A stretch of 48,443 nucleotides of DNA from an uncultured Prevotella sp. (lineage in GTDB: Bacteria > Bacteroidota > Bacteroidia > Bacteroidales > Bacteroidaceae): assembly GCA_947170265.1 (NCBI GenBank), contig CAMVSV010000019.1, positions 1-48,443 on the forward strand, read 5' to 3'. Within the stretch, counting starts at the first letter, position 1. Every line of letters begins with the position of its first letter. Shown one piece after another: positions 1-8,716 of the stretch. Under the pieces are notes generated by a model. It searched no databases and had not been told where the DNA came from. It saw only the letters and a list, made by a program, of their open reading frames with translations. The position numbers and the translations under genes were made by a program.

Positions 1-67
1 TTTTGTTGCTCAGGAACTTATAAATAAAGTTAAATTATAGTGTTGCGGAATTAAAGATAATCTAAAA

Positions 68-3000
68 ATGAATAAGCTTTTGTATTTTATTTTGTCGCTC
101 ATGCTGTCAGCCGGGCTTATGCCTCTTCAGGCTCAGACCATTGAGGTTGACGATCTTACGGCAGAAGATGGCAAAAATGCCGTTTTCTTTGTTACCGATG
201 GCGACTGGCAAGGCGATTATCCCTGTATATGGGCATGGAAAGGAGATGTAGGAGGCGAGGCGTATATCGAAAAACCCTGGCCCGGTGACAAGATGGACTA
301 TGTGGGAAGCACCAGTGGTGGTGACCTTATTTACAAGTATGTGTTTAAGAAGGGTGACCTCAAGCCGTCTAGTCTCATAATAACAAAGTGTGATTACGGG
401 ACAGGGGAAGAGAAATCACAAGTTCTGAATACTGGGTGCTTTGTTAATGGAGTGTATAAGGAAGGTCAAGGCCATATCAAAGACTTATATGTGGCAGGCT
501 GGTACATGAACTGCAACACCGACTGGAGCGGTCAGTCGTTCAAACTCAACCAGCGCACCGAGACCATTGAGGGTACAGACTATAATGTGTATGCGAGGAC
601 CGTCTCTTCTGCCGACCTTGGCAAGTATCTCAACGAAGGCGAGCAGACACTCTACTTCAAGTTGCGTGAGTATTATAACGATAATGGCAAGGTTGTGAAG
701 AACGGTGCTTTCGTGTCGGCACCCGAAAATGATGGAAAAGATTTTGCCGATGTGGAAGAGCAGAGTTCCATATCGTGGATTGCTGATACTGATCCGGAAA
801 GTGGCGGCCACGCCTTCCGCTTCACCCCAAGTGACGAATACAACCGCTACACCATCAGCTTCTATCGCCCAGTGAACAGCGGCGATGGGTTTGTAAAGGT
901 TACCAAGGAGGATGTCCCCTATGGTGAGGGTCGCTCCTATACCCTGAACTGCTATGGTGAGGATGGACAGCAGATAAACATGTCGAAATATGTGTTCACA
1001 CACCTTGACACTCCCGCTGCCGACTACTACGACTATACATATACCATCAGCAAGGAAGACTTCAAGAAATACTGCGACCCGGAGAATAAGGCTTCAGCTA
1101 CGCCGGTGCTCTATTTCAAGATTCGTCCGCTGAACGACGGCATGAAAGTAAGCAATCATTATGGCGTTGGTGATGTTTATGTCAATGCAGCAGATGAGGC
1201 AGGCTATACCTTCCAGATGCCTGCTGTCGACAAGCTGCACCCCAACGAGGTGATGGAAGCCCACTGGGACAGCGAGTACCTTGACTTTGGCGTGAAGGCC
1301 TTCAGATTGGTGTATAACGACCAGATGAAGGAATATACAGTGAAGGTGAAGATTGACGGCACCGAGGGCATAGCCCGCACCATGGTGAAGGTAGACTTTG
1401 TGGAAGCCTACCACTACAAGGGCGTTGGCATTTCCGAGATCGACGATGCCGGCACCACAGGCAAGCGCATCTACCTCTATAACTTGGGAACAGGCAAGTT
1501 CATACATGCCGATGGCTCGTGGGGTGTGCAGGCAGCACTGAAGTTCACCGACTATGGCGTTCCCTTCACAGCAAGGAAGACCCCCGTTCAGACCAGAAGC
1601 TACAACAATCCGCAGCGGTCGGGAGTGGAAGACGGTGAGAACTGCTATACCATAGAAAGTCCACTGAAGGCGTTCGGCACTGGCAGCATCTTCCTCAGCC
1701 TCGACGTATTGTCAAGAGGTATAGCAAATATTGACGGCTATGAACAGGATACCGACAACCACTACCTCGAGTACGATGGCAAGAAGCTTCTGCCGTCAAA
1801 CTATGTGCTCTATACCGACCAGCGCGATGGCGAGCGATGGATGTTTGAGCAGGAGACGGATGAGAGCATCACCGGTGGTGCCAACGTATACAGAATGTAC
1901 TATTCATACAAGAAAGAAACCGGATGCACGAATGGCGGCTGGTATGCGGGCGACGATGATGCAGGCGAGCTGAAGCTCTACCTCTATGGCAAGTCAACAG
2001 GTGCTACCGATGAGGTGCGCTACCGCAAGATACCCACCAACAGCACCAATCAGGACAAGTATCCAGACCTGGCTTACAATCCATCAACGATGGACAAGAC
2101 CTCTGACGACTACAGGAATTACCTGTGGCAGCTGGTGACCGAGGATGACCTATGGGCAAACTTCCAGGGAGTACTCGACGGCAACCGCAAGTCGGCAGAT
2201 GCCAGCTTCATGATGACCAACCCGTCGATTATCCGCAACTACTATGGAGACCATAAGAACGCCCAGGGCAACTACGATACCAACGGCTGGGATATTGCAG
2301 CAACTATAGTACAGCCTACGGCGCAGAACTATGGCGACGTGAATAATGGTAATGGCGGCATACAGCACGACTTTATCCAAATGTCAGGCAATAACGGACA
2401 TAAGTGGAACTATCTCTTCGGTGGCAACGGCACCGTGAGCCAGACCATCTATGTGCCAGCCAAGGCAGGATGGTATAGCTTCAAGGCGAGTGCCATGGAC
2501 GTTGATGCCGGTGCCGATACCGAGATGTATGTCAAGATTGGCGACAGCGGCAGCGAAGAGGCCAAGCTCAGCATTGCAGACAGGCATGATGACGATAATA
2601 TAGCGGCAGCTAATGATCGCACGCAACAGGAAAAGGACTTGTGGAAGCTGTACTACGAGAAGCCAGAACGCTACGTCAACGACCTGCTGTTCTATATCAG
2701 CCCAGAGCAGGTGGCAGCAGCTACAACCCATGCCGATGCACTAAAGACCACCGAACCGACAATCAAGCTGGAAGTGGGATTTAACAAGAAAGCCGGCAAC
2801 AACAATGCCTACACTTCGTTCGACGATGTGCATCTCACCTATCTGGGCGAAGTGTCGTTCATCTTCGACGAGGACTATACAGCCGAGAACTACGGCACAT
2901 ACATCAGCAGTGAGACCAGCAGCGACATACAGACCTATTTCAAGCGCAAGCTCACGCTCGGACAATGGAACACGTTGGTGCTGCCCGTAAGCCTCACGAA

Positions 3001-3796
3001 GGCTCAGCTCGTGCATGCCTTTGGCTCTACAGTGGAGATAGCACAGGCCGTGGGACTGCGTACCGATGACCCTAACGTCATATACTTCAAGCGACTCTAT
3101 GACTACGGCATGAGTCAGACAACAGACGACAATGCTGTAATAGTGAAGGCATGCACGCAGGATAATTGCGATGTGACAAGCGAAGGAGAGGCTTATCTGC
3201 CGTTCTATCTCATAAGAATCTCGCAGAATCCCACCTACGCCTCAACGGGAGCGTCTATCTATGACAGCCAGAAGCACGAACATGTGGACCTGCTCGACGG
3301 CGAAACTGAAAACATCTACATTGAGTGCGGAAAGATGAGCCTTACAGCTGCAACGGAGAATATTCCGGAACCGGTGTGGGCGTGGGCAACCTACGGACAG
3401 GAAAACAAGAGTGGCGTGATACCAAACAACCTCAAGTACAAGGGCACCTACTTTGCTTCGAAGACCGATGCCAACAGCTATGTGTTTGCCACCAACGGTA
3501 CAGAGTCGAAGATGTTCCAAGTAGCAAATCCACAACCCGTCAAGGGCTTCCGCTTCTGGATAACCGATGAGGCTATAGACGGAGGTGCCAGCGGAGCAAA
3601 GATGCTGGACATTCGCATGATTGAAGACAATGGAGAAACCACGACGATAGAAGTGCCGGAGCTGACAGGCAGGACATCGGCTGTAGGTGATGTGTACAGT
3701 GCCATGGGTGTGCTGGTGCGCAGGCAGGCAACCTCGCTCAAAGGTCTACCCGGCGGAATGTATATAGTGAACGGCAAGAAGATAATCATAAAATAA
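68..3796 (+). CDS. Large secreted protein with CBM26-like starch-binding module and sorting-type tail
   Basis: The 1242-residue protein starts with a signal peptide (hydrophobic stretch, likely cut after the AQA near residue 23). Residues about 35-135 resemble starch-binding module 26: an aromatic-rich start, then a PWPGDKM motif, then a hydrophobic strand and NGVY. The middle holds two similar beta-rich blocks (about 140-270 and 290-440). A galactose-binding-like jelly-roll block lies near 752-928 and ends in SFDDVHLTYLG. From about 962 a module with GQWNTLVLP leads to GFRFWITDEA and a tail ending GGMYIVNGKKIIIK, which is typical of Prevotella surface or secreted proteins thought to use type IX secretion. 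I see no catalytic domain. A small acidic protein follows after 15 bp. The likely role is polysaccharide binding at the cell surface. The exact glycan is unknown, and the CBM26 match is by pattern only. Confidence 0.75.
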   Translation: MNKLLYFILSLMLSAGLMPLQAQTIEVDDLTAEDGKNAVFFVTDGDWQGDYPCIWAWKGDVGGEAYIEKPWPGDKMDYVGSTSGGDLIYKYVFKKGDLKPSSLIITKCDYGTGEEKSQVLNTGCFVNGVYKEGQGHIKDLYVAGWYMNCNTDWSGQSFKLNQRTETIEGTDYNVYARTVSSADLGKYLNEGEQTLYFKLREYYNDNGKVVKNGAFVSAPENDGKDFADVEEQSSISWIADTDPESGGHAFRFTPSDEYNRYTISFYRPVNSGDGFVKVTKEDVPYGEGRSYTLNCYGEDGQQINMSKYVFTHLDTPAADYYDYTYTISKEDFKKYCDPENKASATPVLYFKIRPLNDGMKVSNHYGVGDVYVNAADEAGYTFQMPAVDKLHPNEVMEAHWDSEYLDFGVKAFRLVYNDQMKEYTVKVKIDGTEGIARTMVKVDFVEAYHYKGVGISEIDDAGTTGKRIYLYNLGTGKFIHADGSWGVQAALKFTDYGVPFTARKTPVQTRSYNNPQRSGVEDGENCYTIESPLKAFGTGSIFLSLDVLSRGIANIDGYEQDTDNHYLEYDGKKLLPSNYVLYTDQRDGERWMFEQETDESITGGANVYRMYYSYKKETGCTNGGWYAGDDDAGELKLYLYGKSTGATDEVRYRKIPTNSTNQDKYPDLAYNPSTMDKTSDDYRNYLWQLVTEDDLWANFQGVLDGNRKSADASFMMTNPSIIRNYYGDHKNAQGNYDTNGWDIAATIVQPTAQNYGDVNNGNGGIQHDFIQMSGNNGHKWNYLFGGNGTVSQTIYVPAKAGWYSFKASAMDVDAGADTEMYVKIGDSGSEEAKLSIADRHDDDNIAAANDRTQQEKDLWKLYYEKPERYVNDLLFYISPEQVAAATTHADALKTTEPTIKLEVGFNKKAGNNNAYTSFDDVHLTYLGEVSFIFDEDYTAENYGTYISSETSSDIQTYFKRKLTLGQWNTLVLPVSLTKAQLVHAFGSTVEIAQAVGLRTDDPNVIYFKRLYDYGMSQTTDDNAVIVKACTQDNCDVTSEGEAYLPFYLIRISQNPTYASTGASIYDSQKHEHVDLLDGETENIYIECGKMSLTAATENIPEPVWAWATYGQENKSGVIPNNLKYKGTYFASKTDANSYVFATNGTESKMFQVANPQPVKGFRFWITDEAIDGGASGAKMLDIRMIEDNGETTTIEVPELTGRTSAVGDVYSAMGVLVRRQATSLKGLPGGMYIVNGKKIIIK

Positions 3797-3811
3797 ATTT
3801 GTACAACGATA

Positions 3812-4036
3812 ATGAAAACAACATATATAAAGCCTGTCGTGGAATTTGTGAGTGTTGATATTGACCACTCAGTCTTGGAGAATTCATACCAGGTGGAAGG
3901 CGAGTCAAAAAAACCTATAGAGAAAGTTGATGACTTGCCTGATGGATGGACTGTTGGTGCCAAGCCCTCTTCATGGGGCTCTATATGGGAAGACGACTCT
4001 TATGATGAATATGATGATTACGATTGGGAACCCTGA
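3812..4036 (+). CDS. Small acidic protein (74 aa), function unknown
   Basis: This ORF starts 15 bp after the large secreted protein and probably shares its transcript. It has no signal peptide and no membrane segment. The N-terminus is basic and contains Y5xxP8, followed by a short hydrophobic strand and SVLE at residues 20-23. The C-terminal third is strongly acidic and aromatic (EDDSYDEYDDYDWEP). The same plan recurs in the 73-residue protein at 45793-46014, which also directly follows a large secreted binding protein. Small KPxxE-type proteins of this kind are common in Bacteroidales and have no function that I know of. The gene is supported by its tight spacing, the terminator at 4086-4123 and the parallel locus, not by a recognised domain. 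Confidence 0.7.
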   Translation: MKTTYIKPVVEFVSVDIDHSVLENSYQVEGESKKPIEKVDDLPDGWTVGAKPSSWGSIWEDDSYDEYDDYDWEP

Positions 4037-4085
4037 TTACGGATTGTTTTTGGATTTGGAGTAGTAATAGAGGATTCCTGAAGGG

Positions 4086-4123
4086 CGGGGATGTGCCATG
4101 GCTGGTACATCCCCGTTTATTTT
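4086..4123 (+). terminator. Intrinsic terminator after the small acidic protein
   Basis: Perfect 9-bp arms, CGGGGATGT (4086-4094) and ACATCCCCG (4107-4115), are followed by a T-rich run to 4123. It ends the transcript of the two genes to its left. Confidence 0.75.
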
Positions 4124-4164
4124 GAAAAACGTGAAAGGGAGTAAGTTAAATTATGTAAAAATAC

Positions 4165-4194
4165 TTGTGCATTAGGAAATTAGCGTTAAATTTG
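4165..4194 (+). promoter_or_regulatory. Bacteroidetes-type promoter for the GH64-GH16 gene
   Basis: TTG at 4165-4167 lies 19 nt before TAAATTTG at 4187-4194. This matches the -33 TTTG and -7 TAnnTTTG pattern of the Bacteroidetes primary sigma factor. It implies an untranslated leader of about 185 nt. Confidence 0.6.
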
Positions 4195-4352
4195 CAGCGC
4201 ATAGAATAAAATCCTAAACAAGAGAAAAGAAACTTTTACCGAAAAGAAACGGCGTCTCAGGTGTGGCTCATGCTGCGGCTGTGTGTCGTGGGGTATGTTG
4301 ACACAGAAACAATCTAAATTTATTTAATCTCATATTTATTACGTTACACATT

Positions 4353-4384
4353 ATTATTATTTAACCTCATTATTATTTAACCTC
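4353..4384 (+). repeat. Two perfect 16-bp tandem repeats abutting the start codon
   Basis: ATTATTATTTAACCTC occurs at 4353-4368 and again at 4369-4384, directly followed by the ATG at 4385. The AT-rich unit sits in the translation initiation region, where Bacteroidetes ribosomes favour unstructured A/T-rich sequence. Confidence 0.95.
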
Positions 4385-7300
4385 ATGAATAAGCGATTAT
4401 TTACTTTAATCTTAGGATTAAGCGTAATCCTTCCGATGCTGGCAGGTACGACGCTGCCGCTGAAGTTGGTAAACAACAGTGAGTTTGCCGACAATGAGAT
4501 CTATGTTGCTATCATTGGTAACTACAATGGTAACACCATCTACTACGATCTGAAGAATAACTATCAGAACAATGCCTCGCTGCCAGTGCTCAACGAGAGC
4601 GCCAACACCCTGACCAAGGCAGGGCAGCCGTGGGGCTTCGCAAACATTTTCACCACCTTAGACCAGATTCGCGACAAGACGATACACCTGGAGCATACCT
4701 CGGCATGCCGAATATTCTTCAGCTTCAAGTCGCCGATGTATCTGCATGCCTTCGCACAGGGCTATGCCGGTGCCGACTTCGGCAATCCCGGCGACCCCAA
4801 CCACGGCATACGATGGGAGCTCATTGAGTTCACCTACAACGACGACAGCAACATCTGGATCAACACCACGCGCGTGGATGCCTTCCAGTATCCCATGGGA
4901 CTGGAGCTCTTCGGCTCGGCATCGAGCGGAGAGAAGTATATCAAGCGCGGTGAGCTGCTCACCTATCGCGACATCATCGCACGGTGGCAGAACCAGCACG
5001 GTGGCGATCAGTATGCCGCATGTCTGCAAAACGACATTACCACCGACAACCTCGGAGGCATCATACTTCAGCCCTCGAAGGTAACGTCGGTGAAGAACTC
5101 CGGCTTCATGGACAGCTACATAAACAGTGTGTGGGACTACTTCCGCAACAACGACATGTATGTGTCGATGGGAGTGCTCGGCACATGGCGAGGCAGGGTG
5201 AGCGGCGATAAGTTCACTCTCACCTGCCAGCAGGGCAACTACTTCAAGCCGGGTACCGTGGCAACCATTCCATGGAAGCCCAGCACCACCGATGCCGTGG
5301 AGGGAGCAGGTGCCTTTGCCACTGCTGCCGGCACAGAGGGCGACCTGCCCGTGCAGGCAATGTTCTGCGGTGCCTTCAACCGTGGCGTGGTGCAGCTCAC
5401 CACCGGTCTGCAGGACTGGAGTCCCTCGGGCTGCAACTACTTCAACATGGGCTACACATGCAACGAGTATGTGAAGTTCTTCCACCAGACCGACCTCACC
5501 AGCGACGGCTATACCTATGCCTTCGCCTATGACGACACCTTCGACCAGTCGGCAACATGCCACACCAATGCTCCCGACCACGCCACAGTGACCATTGGCG
5601 GATTTGTCAACGGTGCAGGCGAAGGCGGCAACACCGGCGGTGGCAGCACGGGCGGCAACACCGGCACCACACCGACCACCGGTGGCAATGGAGTGGCTAC
5701 CTTCTGCCAAGACATCAACTATGGCGGCTATCAGGTATCACTCGGTGAAGGCACTTACACACAGTCGCAGCTCGAAGCCATGGGCATAAGAAACAACGAC
5801 GTGTCGTCGTTCAAGGTGCTTCCCGGCTTCAAGGTTACCGTTTACGACGGCTCCAACTTCAACAACAGCAGCAAGACATGGACAGGCGACTGCAGCTGGA
5901 TAGGCTCCGACTGGAACGACCGCACCAGCTCTATAAAGATTGAACCCAACGGAAAGTCGGGACTCTCAGGCATTTACAAGCTCCAGAACCGCAACAGCGG
6001 CAAATATATGGACCTCGACGGAAACAACACCGCCGACAACACTGCCGTGGTGCAGTGGGACAACGAGGGCACAGAGCTCTATCAGCAGTGGCGACTCAAC
6101 GAGGTGGCAACGGGTGTCTACACCATTCAGGCTGCCGCTACCGACAACCGCGGACTCGACGTGGCTTTCGCCTCTTCCGACAACTGGGCACAGGTGCTGC
6201 TCTATACATATAATGGTGGTGCCCACCAGCAGTTCATTCTCTATGACAAGGGCGACGGCTACTATCAGCTCATAGCACGCCACTGCGGCAAGCCCGTGGA
6301 GATGGCTTACGCCTCTACTGCATCGGGCGAGTGGACAAAGATATACGAAAACAACGGCTCCAACTGTCAGCAGTGGAAGCTCGAAGCCGTGAACACCGGC
6401 ATAGACCCGGCTGCAGCACCCGACAAGAGCTCGGAGAATGTGATATCAGTGTTCAGCGACAGCTATCAGTCGCAGACTCCTAACCTCGCCAACGGACAGT
6501 GGGGACAGCAGACACAGACTGAGACCGTGCAGCTCAACGGCAACAACGCCTATCTCTGGAAGAACTTCAACTACATGGGACTGGAATACAACAAGAACCT
6601 CGATGTGCAGAACATGGAGTATCTCCACATTGACATCTATCCCACCGAAGCCTTCACTATAAAGGTGTCGCCAGTGTCGCCGGGACCAAACGAGACTCTC
6701 GTGAGCCGCAACCTCCAGGCAAAGCAGTGGAACAGCATAGACATAGCCCTCTCCGACTTTGCAGGCGTGAACAAGGCTGAGAACTTCCAGCTGAAGTTCG
6801 ACGGTGGCAACGGACAGACATTCTATGTAGACAACATCTACTACTGGATGAACCCCACACAGGCAGTGTCGTCGGGAGCCGTGGGAAGCTACAACGTGGC
6901 TACCTTCTGCCAAGACATCAACTACGGAGGCTACAACATATCACTGCCCGAAGGCACCTACACGCAGGCACAGCTCGAAGCCTACGGAATAAGGAACAAC
7001 GACGTGTCATCGCTCAAGGTGATGCAGGGCTTCAAGGTTACCGTCTTCGACGGCTCAAGCTTCAACAACAGCAGCAAGACCTTCACAGGCGATACCAACT
7101 GGATAGGCTCCGACTGGAACGACCGCACCAGCTCTATAAAGATTGAACCCAACGGAACATCAGGACTTGCAGGAGTGCACAAGCTCCAGAACCGCAACAG
7201 CGGCAAGTATCTCGACCTCGACGGCAACAACACCGGCAACAACACCGCCATTGTGCAGTGGGACGACGAAGGCGACGAGCTCTACCAGCAGTGGAGACTC

Positions 7301-8614
7301 ACCGAGGTAGCCGCCGGTGTGTACACCATACAGGCAAATGCCACCGACAACCGCGGACTCGACGTTGCCAACCAGTCTACCAACAACTCTGCACAGGTGC
7401 TCATGTGGGACTACTGGGGAGGTTTCAACCAGCAGTTCATTGCCTATGACAAGGGCGACGGCTACTATCAGTTCCTGGCACGCAACAGCGGCAAGGCCAT
7501 AGAGATGCCCGGTGCATCGACCACCAGCGGCGAGTGGCTCAGGATATGGGACAACAACGGCACCTATGCACAGCAGTGGAAGGTTAAGGATGTGCCCACA
7601 GGTACCAACACCTCCGACACCGACTTCCTCGCCACCAACGGCTATCAGCTCGTGTGGAGCGATGAGTTCAACACCAACACTCTCGGCACCAACTGGAACG
7701 TTGAGGTGGTGAGCAACCCCAACAACAATGAGATGCAATACTACACCAACCGTTCGAGCAACGTGACGATAGAAAACGGCAACCTCGTGCTCACGGCACG
7801 CAAGGAGAGCTATGGCGGCAAGCCGTTCACCTCAGGCAGAGTGAACTCGCAGGGCAAGGTGCGCTTCACCCACGGAAAGATCGTTGCCCGCATAAAGATG
7901 CCACAGACAGCCCGTGGCTTGTGGCCTGCCTTCTGGATGATGGGCGACGACATCCCCAGCGTGGGATGGCCCAAGTGCGGTGAGATAGACATCATGGAAG
8001 CCGGAAACGCCGGCGGCTACAACGGCAACGTGGAAGACAGATACTTCTCTGGAGCCATACACTGGGGTGAAGACTGGACACAGCACCAGTATTGGTCACC
8101 AAACGCCTACACCAATGCCTACAGCGTGCAGGACGACTACCACCTCTTCATCTGCGAATGGGACGACACTTTCATCAGATGCTATCTCGACCAGCAGACC
8201 ACACCATACTATGAGGCTGCCATCAGTCGCAGCATTGACTCCAACATCACCTCTGAGGACTACATGCACAAGCCATTCCACATTCTCTTCAACCTCGCAG
8301 TGGGCGGCGACTTCCCGGCAATCTACGATGCCAACGGCATAAGCGCCCTTCCCTACGACGGTGCCGAGAAGAAGATGTATGTAGACTATGTGCGCGTTTA
8401 CCAGAAGAGTGCCAACGTGTATGCCAAGGATGCAATGCTTGCCGGTGAGGACGGCGACAACGAGATGACCGTCAACGCCATCGACGACAGCATCGTCAGG
8501 AAGGCAGGCACCGACAGCGACGCTTTCTACACGCTGCAAGGTGTGAAGGTTGGCAAGAGCCAGCTTCGCCCGGGCATCTACATCCACAACGGAAAGAAGA
8601 TTCTCGTGAAGTAA
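4385..8614 (+). CDS. Secreted GH64-GH16 bifunctional endo-beta-1,3-glucanase
   Basis: A 1409-residue multidomain enzyme. After a signal peptide (about 1-20), residues 21-408 match family GH64 laminaripentaose-producing beta-1,3-glucanases (TLPLKLVNNS start, GRVSGD, YAFAYDD). E148 and D165 sit where the catalytic Glu/Asp pair is expected. A Gly/Thr linker (about 412-436) leads to a beta/gamma-crystallin-like module (436-523) and a ricin-type lectin module (526-670, QQW motifs). A further beta-sandwich binding module follows (686-829), then second crystallin-like (836-922) and ricin-like (927-1069) copies. The C-terminal catalytic domain is GH16 (about 1079-1340) with GEIDIMEAGN: nucleophile E1200, D1202 and acid/base E1205. 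The tail ends PGIYIHNGKKILVK, a sorting-type C-terminus. It should cut beta-1,3-glucan outside the cell or at the surface. It is monocistronic, with its own promoter and terminator. Confidence 0.93.
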   Translation: MNKRLFTLILGLSVILPMLAGTTLPLKLVNNSEFADNEIYVAIIGNYNGNTIYYDLKNNYQNNASLPVLNESANTLTKAGQPWGFANIFTTLDQIRDKTIHLEHTSACRIFFSFKSPMYLHAFAQGYAGADFGNPGDPNHGIRWELIEFTYNDDSNIWINTTRVDAFQYPMGLELFGSASSGEKYIKRGELLTYRDIIARWQNQHGGDQYAACLQNDITTDNLGGIILQPSKVTSVKNSGFMDSYINSVWDYFRNNDMYVSMGVLGTWRGRVSGDKFTLTCQQGNYFKPGTVATIPWKPSTTDAVEGAGAFATAAGTEGDLPVQAMFCGAFNRGVVQLTTGLQDWSPSGCNYFNMGYTCNEYVKFFHQTDLTSDGYTYAFAYDDTFDQSATCHTNAPDHATVTIGGFVNGAGEGGNTGGGSTGGNTGTTPTTGGNGVATFCQDINYGGYQVSLGEGTYTQSQLEAMGIRNNDVSSFKVLPGFKVTVYDGSNFNNSSKTWTGDCSWIGSDWNDRTSSIKIEPNGKSGLSGIYKLQNRNSGKYMDLDGNNTADNTAVVQWDNEGTELYQQWRLNEVATGVYTIQAAATDNRGLDVAFASSDNWAQVLLYTYNGGAHQQFILYDKGDGYYQLIARHCGKPVEMAYASTASGEWTKIYENNGSNCQQWKLEAVNTGIDPAAAPDKSSENVISVFSDSYQSQTPNLANGQWGQQTQTETVQLNGNNAYLWKNFNYMGLEYNKNLDVQNMEYLHIDIYPTEAFTIKVSPVSPGPNETLVSRNLQAKQWNSIDIALSDFAGVNKAENFQLKFDGGNGQTFYVDNIYYWMNPTQAVSSGAVGSYNVATFCQDINYGGYNISLPEGTYTQAQLEAYGIRNNDVSSLKVMQGFKVTVFDGSSFNNSSKTFTGDTNWIGSDWNDRTSSIKIEPNGTSGLAGVHKLQNRNSGKYLDLDGNNTGNNTAIVQWDDEGDELYQQWRLTEVAAGVYTIQANATDNRGLDVANQSTNNSAQVLMWDYWGGFNQQFIAYDKGDGYYQFLARNSGKAIEMPGASTTSGEWLRIWDNNGTYAQQWKVKDVPTGTNTSDTDFLATNGYQLVWSDEFNTNTLGTNWNVEVVSNPNNNEMQYYTNRSSNVTIENGNLVLTARKESYGGKPFTSGRVNSQGKVRFTHGKIVARIKMPQTARGLWPAFWMMGDDIPSVGWPKCGEIDIMEAGNAGGYNGNVEDRYFSGAIHWGEDWTQHQYWSPNAYTNAYSVQDDYHLFICEWDDTFIRCYLDQQTTPYYEAAISRSIDSNITSEDYMHKPFHILFNLAVGGDFPAIYDANGISALPYDGAEKKMYVDYVRVYQKSANVYAKDAMLAGEDGDNEMTVNAIDDSIVRKAGTDSDAFYTLQGVKVGKSQLRPGIYIHNGKKILVK
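5693..7593 (+). repeat. In-frame internal duplication (crystallin-ricin blocks, 1203-bp period)
   Basis: Block one (about 5693-6390) and block two (about 6896-7593) are offset by exactly 1203 bp (401 codons) at three points I checked. The stretch starting TGGATAGGCTCCGACTGGAA (5897 and 7100) appears identical for more than 50 bp. The binding module at about 6440-6870 separates the copies. Confidence 0.9.
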
Positions 8615-8635
8615 GGATAACACAGGGATATATTG

Positions 8636-8671
8636 AAAAACGGCTGCATCGCAATGGTGCAGCCGTTTTTT
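8636..8671 (+). terminator. Intrinsic terminator of the glucanase gene
   Basis: AAACGGCTGCA (8638-8648) pairs with TGCAGCCGTTT (from 8658) around a 9-nt loop and runs into a T tract. A-rich sequence on the other side means it could also serve the leftward kinase genes' end at 8717. Confidence 0.85.
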
Positions 8672-8716
8672 TGTGCTTATAAAGGAAAATGAGATGATAT
8701 TGTGTCGTTGCGTTGA

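Larger units (their letters stand above)
4037..4384. other. 348-bp intergenic region: terminator, promoter, long leader
   Basis: The stretch holds the terminator at 4086-4123, a Bacteroidetes-type promoter at 4165-4194 and about 185 nt of leader before the glucanase start. The last 32 bp of the leader are two copies of a 16-bp sequence. No further ORF of note is seen. Confidence 0.7.

Noticed and set aside
3812..4036. RiPP precursor peptide
   Set aside because: The short leader-like start followed by a variable tail is suggestive, but no maturase, protease or transporter lies beside either small acidic gene and no Gly-Gly cleavage site is clear.
4658..5710. 350-codon ORF on the minus strand inside the glucanase gene
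   Set aside because: It lies fully opposite the GH64 domain, has no domain, and is low-complexity Val/Ala/Gly/His-rich, the typical shadow of biased codon use.
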